64,000 nucleotides of DNA, taken from contig NC_058337.1 in the NCBI RefSeq assembly GCF_905475395.1, forward strand, positions 90,080,368-90,144,367. Direction: 5' to 3'. The DNA is from Chrysoperla carnea (Eukaryota > Arthropoda > Insecta > Neuroptera > Chrysopidae). Position numbers and translations under genes: made by a program. Positions 1 through 9,732 of the stretch are shown one piece after another (the stretch's first letter is position 1; each line of letters starts with the position of its first letter). The notes under the pieces were generated by a model. It worked only from the letters and a program-made list of their open reading frames with translations, searched no databases and was not told where the DNA came from.

Positions 1-28
1 TATATATATATATATATATATATATATG
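1..28. repeat. (TA)n microsatellite at window edge
   Basis: An uninterrupted TA dinucleotide run starts at the first base, so its true length is unknown. It ends at the first GA. Confidence 0.95.
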
Positions 29-1889
29 ACTCATTTAGAGAACCTAACTTTGCCTCACTTATCCGCTCTATATGTATAGTACTCACAATAGATATAGATA
101 ATGTCTTTGAAAACCCATATGCTATTCTTCAATTCGCTTGCTTTCGTTTAGCCCGCCCACCAATTTCACTCCCATCCCCTTGGAATATACTACGGCTTTC
201 GGAAATTGAACTCGCTGTGCTCCTTCGAAAAAGGAAATAAAAACGTGATATAAATTTTTTTAAATAAAATACAGCGTATGCTACTTGCTGGCGATGTAAC
301 ATTCTAGAAGTAAAAGGATTTTTAAAATCGGTTAAGTATTTCACCTCCTTAGATAAAATTCCATTTCCAATTTCATCTCTTTAGGGGCCGAATTTAGGAA
401 AATGCATACAAAGAACATACGTTCCAAGTTGCAGGTCTCTACGACCAGCAGTTTTGGTTGTGCGTTGATCCGTCAGTCAGTCAACCAATCAGGCATTCAG
501 GGCAAAGAATTTTTTATGTATAGAATATTATTAATAAACAGCTAAATTTTTTTCACACTCTTTAGATCAGCTCAACATTTTGGTATAACGAAAGTTAATT
601 TCTGATGCATGGCGGCAGAACTCCAACGCTCGTTAGTATATACAAGTATAAAATTAGTCCAGGTTGTCTCTTTTATTTTTTATTGAAATTTTTGGCTTAC
701 CAACCAATATCAACCAATGTATGTGTGTTTTTCCTAAATTTTAAATTTCAGAAAAACTCTCTCTCTCTCCCTCCCCACTACCTAATAAATATCTGCAAAT
801 TTTTCAATTTTAAGCGTTTGCTAAGAAAGATGGTTGTTAGGTGTACCACTTCATAATAATCGCTGACTAAGAACTAGGAGAAACATTTTGCACGATCCAT
901 CGTCGTACTAGAAACATAATATATGCTATAATGCAATCATGGGGAAAAGGGACTTACAGAAGTCCCTCGGACTCCTCACTTAAAATACGAGTAGGACAAT
1001 GACAACCTAACCAGCGACAACCTAAAATACGAGTAATACAGAGACATAACATTTTTTTTTCTACCCATCTCATTACTATTAGAAAAACTGAGATAGGTAG
1101 AATAGTCATATACCCATGTCGCTTCCTCCTTTATGAGCAATGCGGACTTGGATAAAAAGACACACAATAAAGTTTATTACACACAATAAAGTTATAACAA
1201 TAGTGACTTCGACTTAAAATAACTCGCCCATGCCTGCTATAATGATTTAATTAGCAACCTGTATCTTATATATGAAACTTACTACTCCGAAATATCTTTC
1301 TACAATATCTATTTAGATATACACCCTTTTAACCTATACATACCTATTAGGTACATCGGTAGATCGGTAGGTACAACTAAAAATTTATTAAATAATCTTA
1401 ATTTAATAATATAATATTGTGTTAGAATATCGTGGTGGGTTCATAACAATTTTAATGTGTTTTTAAGCATATTTAATGCATACATGAAATACAGAAAATC
1501 TCGTCTAATTTTAATTATACACATACATACACATTTATTATATTCATTAATATATGTGTTGTGTTGGTTGCCTCAATTTGTTTTAATATATAATTAGTTA
1601 AATGTAATATAATGTTTTATTTAAATTGTTTTCAAATATGTGACTTTGAAAGGGATTTGTTCTTTGGTTAAAAGAATTAAAATGGCTTTTTAAAACTAAT
1701 TATATTCAATTTAATATTTGTTAACAGGGATATGTATACACTTTGATGTTATGATAATAAATAAGCAAAATAGGTGCAGAGATAATCATGCAAAAAAAAA
1801 AAATTAAATAGGTAATAATTAACGCAGTTTATATACTAGCTAAAAGTATAACTTTGTAATGGCTCGCGAATGGTATCATATAAAATAGA
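29..1889. other. AT-rich spacer, no gene seen
   Basis: Only short reading frames without recognisable domains occur here. Around 365-520 there is a less AT-rich stretch with a GTCAGTCAGTC-like run, resembling the tails of dispersed insect retroelements, but no second copy lies in this window. The rest is low-complexity AT-rich DNA. Confidence 0.6.
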
Positions 1890-1905
1890 TATTTCTAAAA
1901 TAAAA

Positions 1906-2300
1906 TTATACTTCAATTATTGACAAATATTTTTTATTTAATTGTTCCTCATTAAACGTTAATTTCTTTAAAACATCAGGTTGTAATCCATGATCCATGT
2001 TATTATCCGCTGTGAAAATATTCAATTCATTTTTTATTTTAAATTTATGACAAATACAACAAAACCCATCTTTATTAATTTGTAAATCAAACCAACGACG
2101 ATGACATACATTGCATACTTCAAAATTCAAATTCTTTTGAGCAATCTCAAAATTTTCTGCATACATTTTAAAATTAATATCATCTCGATAAAGATATAAT
2201 TCTTTTTGATCTTGTTTTCGTTGTTTCTGATGATCACGCATTAATGATCGATTACGATCACGCTCTTTATGATCCGTCACCGTACGACGCGACGTCGTGG
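1906..2300 (-). pseudogene. Helitron-type N-terminal fragment (DUF6570-like zinc-binding region)
   Basis: The minus-strand frame encodes an arginine/lysine/glutamine-rich start, then a Cys-rich block with CNVCHRRWFDL and CCICHK, then NNMDHG and a LTFNEEQ stretch before a stop. This order (basic N-terminus, CxxC...WF, CxxC, NNM, L-T-x-x-E-E) matches what I know of the DUF6570-type segment at the N-terminus of some arthropod Helitron/PIF1-helicase proteins. Only about 120 residues are present, and the HUH and helicase parts are missing. A possible ATG at about 2301 (MPRRR...) is out of frame with the rest, so the copy looks frameshifted as well as truncated. It lies about 200 bp outside the intact Helitron, on the opposite strand, and is too different from that element's protein to be part of it. 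Confidence 0.6.
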
Positions 2301-2498
2301 CATTTTATTGCTAAAATTACAATTAATTAATAAATAACTTTAAAATTATAATAAGTATCATTAAAATTTTTTCATTTCTTGTATTACTATCACTTAATTT
2401 TTTAAGTTATTCTACTGTAGAACTGCAATTATATATTAGTATTAGATGTAACTCACAGATGGTGCCACTGTCTCTGCATATAAATATAGATATATACA
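2301..2498. other. Spacer between the Helitron-type relic and the autonomous Helitron
   Basis: AT-rich with no coding signal. It ends at the A that precedes the Helitron 5' TC terminus. Confidence 0.6.
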
Positions 2499-2700
2499 TC
2501 TATATATATAATAAAACTAAGTCGATAAAATGTGCGGGCCGATAAAACTTAAAAAGGAGTCCCGACACGATAAAGGGACTTATGTGGTGTGATAGCCCTT
2601 TATCCCTCCTCGAACAAGAAAGTTCCCGTTTTAATCTAAAGGGCATGTTTTTAAAGATATAAGGGACTTTCCGACCCTTCAACTTGGAAATTAAGTGCAT

Positions 2701-2804
2701 TGGCGCCATCTGTTATCGAATATTTGAACTTCGTTCAAGACATCCAATAGTCATAGTGTATAGTCTCCATAGTGGCGCCATCTGTTATCGAATATTTGAA
2801 CTTC
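2701..2804. repeat. Direct repeat of 32 bp, 72 bp apart, in the Helitron upstream region
   Basis: An identical 32-base unit starting TGGCGCCATCTGTTATCG occurs at 2701-2732 and 2773-2804. It lies just upstream of the heat-shock-element-like array and TATA box of the Helitron. It may have arisen by tandem duplication of a 72-bp segment. Confidence 0.9.
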
Positions 2805-2808
2805 ATTA

Positions 2809-2877
2809 GAATACTCTAGAAGGTGTGAGAGAGAAATTTCTCGAATATTCTAGAGCCTAGCTCTCTGAATATATAAG
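2809..2877 (+). promoter_or_regulatory. Heat shock element array plus TATA box of the Helitron
   Basis: Alternating GAA/TTC units with exact 5-bp spacing sit at 2833 (GAA), 2838 (TTC), 2843 (GAA), 2848 (TTC) and 2853 (GAG, 2 of 3). This is the inverted nGAAn layout bound by trimeric HSF. A weaker set (GAA 2809, CTC 2814, GAA 2819) precedes it. A TATA motif (TATATAAG, 2870-2877) follows about 15 bp downstream, and the leader begins with a CACCAGAGTTAG-like start region near 2893-2905. Spacing and order resemble insect hsp promoters. Function is inferred from sequence only. Confidence 0.7.
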
Positions 2878-3309
2878 AGCCCGGTGTCGCTCACCAGAGT
2901 TAGTTTAATTTGAACAGCGAAACGAGCGATTTCAAAACGAAAAGAAGAGAAGTTATCTGTGAGCCTTTATTTAGAAGTATCACGTGTGAGTATTTTTAAT
3001 AGTGTGTTTAATTAACTCTCGATTTTGAAACGAAATAGAAAAAAGTTATTTGTGGGTTTTTATCGTGAAATTTCAAATGTGAGTATTTTTAATAGTGTTT
3101 AATTAATTCTAATGGTTTTTTTTCTTTAAATTGTAATTTTCTTAACCTTCAAAAAGTCGCGCGGCGTCGAATTGATGCCTTCTATATACTTTTGGCCGTA
3201 AACAAAATATCGCTCGACCGCTTGAAGGTTAAATATATTTTTTTTTGTCTCAACGTACCCCACGTTTCCGTTACAAAATGTTTATTTAATTTATATTTTA
3301 TAGAATACA

Positions 3310-3436
3310 ATGCCCAGACGTAAGAGAGGAGGAGATTTGGCCAGTTCTGCAGCGAAACGGCGAAAAAAAAAAAGAATCTCGAAGAAATGAAACGGAAGAA
3401 GAGCACGAAGCACGTTTACAGAATCAACGGACCAGA
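3310..3436 (+). CDS. N-terminal extension of the Helitron Rep/helicase, out of frame by one A
   Basis: An ATG at 3310 opens a basic stretch (MPRRKRGGDLASSAAKRR) that runs into an A11 run at about 3363-3373. Read straight on, it stops at 3437-3438. If the run had ten A, the frame would continue through a charged segment (ESRRNETEEEHEAR...) into the main frame. Insect Helitron proteins usually begin with such an arginine/glutamate-rich, RRxR-type tail. I therefore read this as the true N-terminus (about 42 residues), separated from the rest by a one-base insertion, a sequencing slip, or polymerase or ribosome slippage. Confidence 0.7.
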
Positions 3437-6400
3437 ATGAGTAACCTGAGAAGCACAAGAAGCGAAGAAAGAACAGCAAATAAAAGTACTGAAGAGTCGA
3501 GAATTTTAAAAGATAATCTAACAAAGGAAGCATTCCACTACGAACCGACGAAAAAATATTACAATCATAAATACGTTGTTATTGGAAAAATGAATAACGT
3601 TTGCCAGTTTTGCCATGCAAAAAAATTCAGTAAAGAAACACCAGGTCTCTGTTGCATGAATGGAAAAATTCGATTACCACCAATTGAAGCACCTCCGCAG
3701 GAATTTCTGCATTACATGCTCGGGGAAACACTAGAATCAAAACACTTTCTCCAAAATATAAGATCATATAACTCCTGCTTTCAAATGACTTCTTTCGGTG
3801 CTACTTCGACTAACACTAATAGAAATGAATTTGAATATGTATTTTCAATTCAAGGGCAAATTTATCACAAAATAGGATCGTTACTGCCAATGTCTAACGA
3901 AGACCATAAATTTCTACAAGTATATTTCATCGGAAATGAAGAACAAGAAATTGATCAACGATGCACAAATTTTAATGGACTGAGACGCGAAATAATCCAA
4001 GATGTACAGAGGATCTTACACAAGTATAATCAACTGATTTATATATTCAAAACAACATTAGACCGCATGATTTCTGATGACTATAAAATTGTAATTCGAG
4101 CCGATAAAAGACCACGTGGAGAACACGAACGCAGATTTAATGCACCTCAGGTAGATGAAGTCGCCATTGTAGTTGTGGATAATGAAAATACAAGCCGTGA
4201 CATAATTGTACATCGAAGAAGAAAAGGACTACAACGCATTGCAGAGACACACCGTTCATATGATGCTCTTCAATATCCGTTAATATTTCTGCACGGAGAG
4301 GACGGATACCATTTCAATATAAAACAAATTCATCCTGAAACAGGCATAGAAACAAACAAAAAAGTCACTTCTAAGGAGTTCTATGCTTACCGCTTAATGA
4401 TCAGAGACAATGAAACATATAATCACATACTCAACACTCGCCGTTTATTCCAACAATTTCTGGTAGATATGTACGCAAAAATAGAAGCAGAACGGATGCT
4501 TTACATAAGATTGAATCAGAAAAAACTACGCACAGAAGAATACATCCACCTTCGAGACGCGATCATGAATGACGGCAATATTGACGATATTGGAACAATG
4601 GTAATCTTACCCTCATCATACATAGGAAGTCCAAGACATATGCACGAATATACACAAGATGCCATGACCTACGTAAGAAAATATGGACGACCTGATCTCT
4701 TTATAACATTTACATGCAATTCATCATGGCCAGAGATCAAAGAACAACTAAAATACGGACAAACCTCCATAGATCGACACGATATAATAGCCCGAGTTTT
4801 TCGACAAAAACAAATACGATTTATTGAAGTCATCACAAAATATCACATCTTTGGAACTGTTATTTCATGGATGTATACAATTGAGTGGCAAAAACGAGGA
4901 TTACCTCACTCACACAATCTCATATGGCTACACGATAAAATTTATCCCACGGATATCGACAAAATCATCCGAGCTGAATTTCCTGATCCACAAAAAGATC
5001 CGGAGCTTTACAACATAGTAGTGAAAAACATGATTCACGGACCATGTGGATCATTAAATTTCAATGCGCCATGCATGAGTGATGGAAAATGTACGAAAAA
5101 ATATCCAAAACCGTACTTGGACGATACCAAAACTGAAGATGACGGCTATCCCAAATATAGAAGACGATCACCGAAAAACGGTGGCTTCACAGCAAAAATA
5201 CGAATACAAGGCAGAGACGAACTGGAAATAGATAATCAATGGGTAGTACCGTATAATCCACTACTTTCCAAAATGTTCCAAGCACATATAAACGTTGAAT
5301 ACTGCAATTCAGTAAAATCTATTAAATATATATGTAAGTACGTAAACAAAGGTAGTGATATGGCAGTATTTCAAATAGTCCAAAATAGCGAACAAAATAA
5401 CAGAAATGATGAGATCCTCATGTACCAAATGGGAAGATACATCAACAGTAACGAAGCAGCGTGGAGGATTTTTAGTTTTCCCATACATGAACGCGAACCA
5501 GCTGTGCAACATCTAGCAGTACATTTGGAGAATGGACAGAGAGTTTACTTCACAAAAGACTCGGCTAGAAAAATTGCAAGCGAACCACCTCAGAACACAA
5601 CATTAACAGCTTTCTTCCAACTGTGTCAAACAGATCCATTCGCCAGAAAGTTATTGTATGTCGACGTCCCTATTTATTATACGTGGGACAAAACAAGGAA
5701 AATTTTTCAACGTCGGAAACAAGGAATGCCAGAGGAGGGTCATTCAGAAATCATAAAAACTAACGCAATAGGTCGAGTATTCACTGTACATCCAAACAAT
5801 GCCGAATGTTTTTATCTCCGGATGTTGTTACACGAAATGCGGGGACCAACAAGTTTTACAGATCTCAGGACCGTTAATGGCTACCTATGCCAGACTTACA
5901 GAGAAGCATGTCAACGCTTAGGATTATTGGAAAACGACAACCACTGGGAATTAACACTACAAGAAGCCACACTCACAGCTTCAGCTGAACAAATTCGAGA
6001 GTTATTCGCTATAATATTAACAACATGTAACCCATCAAACCCAAAACAGCTATGGGACTCTTTCAAAAGGAGTATGAGTGATGATATATTGTACCAAGTC
6101 CAACAAGCTAATCCTGAACTGACTATAGAATTCAATGACGAGATCTTCAATGAAACACTCATTCGCTTAGAAGATAAATGTTTAGCAATAAATAATCAGG
6201 CCTTAGTAGAACTTGGAATGCCAGCACCACAAAGAAATGCTTTTAGTGTGCTAAACTACGAAATTATGAAGGAAAAAAGTTACAACATCAATGAACTACT
6301 TGAATACATTGCTCACAACAAACCACTTCTCAATGACAATCAAAAAAAAGTTTACGACGTTATAATGAGCCGGATAAATAACAATATTGGTGGAATTATT

Positions 6401-7693
6401 TACTTGGACGCACCAGGAGGCACTGGTAAAACGTTTCTCATAAATCTAATACTGGCGGAAATACGTGCTAAAAAACTCATCGCACTGGCACTAGCATCAT
6501 CTGGCATTGCAGCCACACTTATGGAAGGAGAACGAACTGCCCATTCTGCCTTACAACTACCATTGAATATAGCCGAACAACAATTCCCGGTATGTAAAAT
6601 TTCAGGAAAATCTGGACGTGGTCAAATTTTAAAACAAGCTAAAATTATCATCTGGGATGAATGCACCATGGCCCATAAAAAATTTATAGAAGCCATGGAC
6701 AGAACATTACAAGAATTGCGAAAAAACTCTGAAATAATGGGAGGAGCTCTACTCATACTCTCAGGAGATTTTCGACAAACACTTCCAGTTATTCCCAAGT
6801 CAACATCAGCAGACGAGATCAATGCATGCTTGAAAAAATCACATCTCTGGCCACAAGTACAAATACTGCAATTAACAAAAAACATGAGAGTTGAATTATC
6901 AAGAGATGAAACAACAGCACAATTTGCTAAAATACTTTTACAAATCGGCGAAGGTACATATCCTACTGACCAAACGACCGGCCTCATTGAACTTAATAGT
7001 GATTTCTGTAATATAGCCACTACTGAAGACGAACTAATCGACAAAATTTATCCAAATATTATTCAGAATTATACTAATGCAGAGTGGTTATTTCAAAGAG
7101 CAATTTTGGCCACTAAAAATAATATTGTTGACGATATCAATTTTAATATTCTAAAGAAAATACCTGGTGAAGAGAAAATATATAAATCGATCGACACGAT
7201 GGTATCCATTGAAGAAAGTGTCAACTTCCCCACTGAATTTCTAAACTCTTTACAAGTACCAGGAATGCCATTACACTGCCTTCGTCTGAAAATTGGAACT
7301 CCAATCATACTACTCAGAAATCTCAACTCCCCAAAATTATGTAATGGAACTAGAATGATCGTAAAACAGCTATCGAATAATATCATTGAAGCTGAACTTA
7401 TTTCTGGAAAGACCAAAGGACAGACAGTATTTATACCTAGAATACCTCTGATCTCTTCGGAATTGCCATTTCAATTTAAAAGACTGCAGTTTCCAATAAA
7501 ATTAGCCTTTAGTTTTACAATTAACAAAGCGCAAGGACAAACTTTAAAATATTGTGGCATTAACCTCAAAGAATCCTGCTTCTCTCACGGTCAGCTATAT
7601 GTAGCTTGCTCAAGAGTAGGAAATCCAAAAAATTTATGTATATATACTCCGGACAATAAAATGAAAAATGTTGTTTATAAACAAGTATTGTAA
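3437..7693 (+). CDS. Helitron Rep/helicase transposase (Rep-Hel)
   Basis: This is the rolling-circle replication initiator and helicase that moves the Helitron. It acts on the element's own termini in the nucleus. Residues are counted from the ATG at 3437. An N-terminal Cys-rich block has CQFC (56-59) and CC (72-73). The Helitron-like N/Rep domain carries the HUH motif as LPHSH (His491, His493). The two catalytic tyrosines are in KYICKYVNKG (Tyr631, Tyr635). The C-terminal PIF1-type SF1B helicase has Walker A APGGTGKT (992-999), Walker B WDE (1073-1075), LSGDFRQTLPV, a TKNMR motif, and the late motifs INKAQGQT and HGQLYVACSR. Length and domain order fit autonomous Helitrons (about 1300-1500 aa). 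No endonuclease or OTU fusion is seen. All signature residues are present, so the protein would be functional if the N-terminal slip at 3363-3373 is tolerated or is an artefact. Confidence 0.93.
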   Translation: MSNLRSTRSEERTANKSTEESRILKDNLTKEAFHYEPTKKYYNHKYVVIGKMNNVCQFCHAKKFSKETPGLCCMNGKIRLPPIEAPPQEFLHYMLGETLESKHFLQNIRSYNSCFQMTSFGATSTNTNRNEFEYVFSIQGQIYHKIGSLLPMSNEDHKFLQVYFIGNEEQEIDQRCTNFNGLRREIIQDVQRILHKYNQLIYIFKTTLDRMISDDYKIVIRADKRPRGEHERRFNAPQVDEVAIVVVDNENTSRDIIVHRRRKGLQRIAETHRSYDALQYPLIFLHGEDGYHFNIKQIHPETGIETNKKVTSKEFYAYRLMIRDNETYNHILNTRRLFQQFLVDMYAKIEAERMLYIRLNQKKLRTEEYIHLRDAIMNDGNIDDIGTMVILPSSYIGSPRHMHEYTQDAMTYVRKYGRPDLFITFTCNSSWPEIKEQLKYGQTSIDRHDIIARVFRQKQIRFIEVITKYHIFGTVISWMYTIEWQKRGLPHSHNLIWLHDKIYPTDIDKIIRAEFPDPQKDPELYNIVVKNMIHGPCGSLNFNAPCMSDGKCTKKYPKPYLDDTKTEDDGYPKYRRRSPKNGGFTAKIRIQGRDELEIDNQWVVPYNPLLSKMFQAHINVEYCNSVKSIKYICKYVNKGSDMAVFQIVQNSEQNNRNDEILMYQMGRYINSNEAAWRIFSFPIHEREPAVQHLAVHLENGQRVYFTKDSARKIASEPPQNTTLTAFFQLCQTDPFARKLLYVDVPIYYTWDKTRKIFQRRKQGMPEEGHSEIIKTNAIGRVFTVHPNNAECFYLRMLLHEMRGPTSFTDLRTVNGYLCQTYREACQRLGLLENDNHWELTLQEATLTASAEQIRELFAIILTTCNPSNPKQLWDSFKRSMSDDILYQVQQANPELTIEFNDEIFNETLIRLEDKCLAINNQALVELGMPAPQRNAFSVLNYEIMKEKSYNINELLEYIAHNKPLLNDNQKKVYDVIMSRINNNIGGIIYLDAPGGTGKTFLINLILAEIRAKKLIALALASSGIAATLMEGERTAHSALQLPLNIAEQQFPVCKISGKSGRGQILKQAKIIIWDECTMAHKKFIEAMDRTLQELRKNSEIMGGALLILSGDFRQTLPVIPKSTSADEINACLKKSHLWPQVQILQLTKNMRVELSRDETTAQFAKILLQIGEGTYPTDQTTGLIELNSDFCNIATTEDELIDKIYPNIIQNYTNAEWLFQRAILATKNNIVDDINFNILKKIPGEEKIYKSIDTMVSIEESVNFPTEFLNSLQVPGMPLHCLRLKIGTPIILLRNLNSPKLCNGTRMIVKQLSNNIIEAELISGKTKGQTVFIPRIPLISSELPFQFKRLQFPIKLAFSFTINKAQGQTLKYCGINLKESCFSHGQLYVACSRVGNPKNLCIYTPDNKMKNVVYKQVL

Positions 7694-7787
7694 ATAATGA
7701 GAAAACGTTTTCAATAAACTTTTTTTTTACTTTTTACGTCATAGTTTATTTTTTTATTTCGACTCTACCACGTCATCTCATATCAAC

Positions 7788-7816
7788 TCCCGGGCGAAGC
7801 CGGGTTTTTAAGCTAG
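7788..7816 (+). other. Helitron 3' terminal hairpin and CTAG end
   Basis: The GC-rich stem cccgg/ccggg is followed by a short T-rich spacer and CTAG, with T next. It serves as the transposition termination signal of the element. Confidence 0.9.
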
Positions 7817-7971
7817 TATATGTAATAAATAAAAAATACTGTTGTTTTTTATTATTTATTATTTATAAAATTTTTTCTAAAAATAATGATTGATAACACA
7901 TCTAGACATTTCATGTCTCAATCTTTTGTATTTTTTTTGTAAAGTTTACCACCAAAAAGTTACATTTTAAC

Positions 7972-8625
7972 CTAGTAGAGGCTCGCTTCGCTCGCCTGAT
8001 AAATTAAATAAAATAATAAACAAGTGGAAACAAACAATTGACTGAATTAATTGTTGAAATACCTTGTATAGACAGTGTTTATTACGAAATCGTTTGTTTT
8101 TTCACGTCACGTAAGTAAAGAGAGATAGCCAGACATACATATATGTCACACACACATAACTGATTCTCAAATAATATATACTATACAATGTTCGAACTTA
8201 ATTTACACCCTAACGGGTAAACAGTGACGTTTTCGAAAAAATGATTCAATCAAAAGTTGTTTATTTTTTTATAAGGAACATTTTTTATATTTTAAGTATT
8301 GTTCTATCTCTACCGGTTTACAACATGGATTCTACGGATCCAGGAAACAATTGACTTATGTTGCGCATTTACAAACTCGACTTCAATTTTTACATCCTGA
8401 GATCGCTGTAAAAATTTCAACTTTATATCTTTTTTTTTGTTTTTGAGTTATCGTTATGACAGACGGACAGACAGACAAACAGACGGACAGCCGAAAATGG
8501 ACTAATAAGGTGATTTTATGAACACCTAGACCAAAATTTTGTTGATAGCATCAATATTTTTAGGCGTTACGAACTTGAGACTAAACTTAGCTTACCTTGA
8601 TATATTTCATATACATGGTATAAAA
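7972..8625 (-). repeat. Dispersed repeat family 1, copy A
   Basis: The reverse complement aligns by eye with 26083-26640 over most of its length. Shared landmarks in order are: a TATACCATGTATA start, aggtgttcataaaatcac, a GTCTGTCTGTC/GACAGACGGACAG run, aactcaaaaac, gagcaacata, gagatagaacaa, tcgtaaac, and a tail rich in caatt and aaacaagtg. The distal end reads ggcgagcgaagcgagcctctactag, ending in CTAG but followed by G, so a Helitron-type terminus is possible but not proven. No coding capacity was seen, so the family looks non-autonomous. Confidence 0.8.
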
Positions 8626-9345
8626 TGTGTTCTGAAAATAAAACTTTTGAATAAGCATCTAGCAGCACCGTTACAAATTACTTACAATGTCTCGTCTCTC
8701 TCTCCTTCCCCTTCAAATTGAAAAGTCTTACAGTGTTGAATTAATAAGGTAAATTTGCTTGAGAACAGTAGAGACGGTGATCAAAAAAATCAAAAAATTT
8801 ATTTAGAGCTTAATGTCACCTGACTATTCGCAGACCTCATGCGAATATTTTTTATGGGCGTCATGTTTGTCCGATTTTATACTTTCGCTAAAGAAAGCAT
8901 AATGGTGACTTCGTTTTTGATTGTGCCATGGAAATCATTCAATAAACATTGCAGAGCGAAAAAAATAGTTGATGTTTAGAGAAATGGATATTTTTGGATC
9001 ATTTACATTTGACTTAAAACTGACATCCTTTCCCTTCCTCTCCAAGCCAAGAACGAAAAAATGAACCATCGAACAACTCGAAATTATAAAGTGAAAATGG
9101 CTGAAAAAATATGTAAGAGGCATGTTACGACCTCCAGACTAGTAAACATTTGTTTATTGTTATTTTATAAACTTTTATAAAAGAAAATACATGTGGTGTT
9201 TTGAAATATACGTTTTTTAACAAAAAAAAAATCCTTTACAAGAGTACTCTTTAGTCCAATAATGTTTAGTCCATTTGAAAGCAAGTGTATACGTATCAAA
9301 ATATTTTTTTTTAATACAGAAGACACACCAAACGATAATTATTAG
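8626..9345. other. Spacer, no gene seen
   Basis: No reading frame with a recognisable domain and no repeat partner elsewhere in the window. Confidence 0.5.
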
Positions 9346-9732
9346 CCTTTATATATAAAAATGACGTGTTACGTTGTTTGTCCGCTATGAACTCCTAAAC
9401 CATTGAACCGATTTTAAATTTGATTTACACACCGTGTGCAATTTGATCCAACTTGAAGGTAGGATAGCTTACATCTCAATTTATAGTCGCAATATTATTA
9501 AATTGCAAATTATTTGTCTATTATTTGACAGTCACATTTATCGGTTAGCTCCAAACGATTCTAACAGATGGCAATATCTGTTCACTGGATTAAGTAAATA
9601 TTCAATAGATGGCACTATGTTTAAAATAAAAAGGTTTCATATAAGCTACAATTACTGTTCCCCTTGAATAGTTTACTACAATGTAATATAATAAGAACCT
9701 TAGCCACAGCAACGCGTGGGCGGGTTTACTAG
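9346..9732 (+). mobile_element. Non-autonomous Helitron (about 390 bp)
   Basis: The 5' part reads ctttatatataaaaatgacg followed by a tccgctatgaactcctaaacc segment, familiar from insect non-autonomous Helitrons. The 3' end reads ccacagcaacgcgtgggcgg, a short spacer, then CTAG (9729-9732) and T. The first two bases are not a clean TC, so the 5' limit is approximate. It has no coding capacity, and its termini differ from those of the autonomous element at 2499-7816, so that element is probably not its parent. Confidence 0.7.

Larger units (their letters stand above)
2499..7816 (+). mobile_element. Autonomous Helitron, full length (5.3 kb)
   Basis: The 5' end begins TCTATATATATAATAAAAC, preceded by A at 2498. 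The 3' end has a short GC-rich hairpin (cccgggcgaagccggg, about 7788-7804), then a T-rich spacer, then CTAG at 7813-7816, followed by T at 7817. TC start, subterminal hairpin, CTRR end and insertion between A and T without target duplication are the hallmarks of Helitrons. In between lie a promoter-like region (2700-2900), a leader, and one 1418-codon Rep/helicase frame transcribed towards the 3' end. Both termini and almost the whole ORF survive, so the insertion looks young. The only coding lesion seen is one extra base in an A-run near the N-terminus. Confidence 0.92.

Noticed and set aside
6622..7416. Long minus-strand frames opposite the helicase domain
   Set aside because: They are shadows of the plus-strand Helitron gene; no domain, and codon pattern fits only the plus strand.
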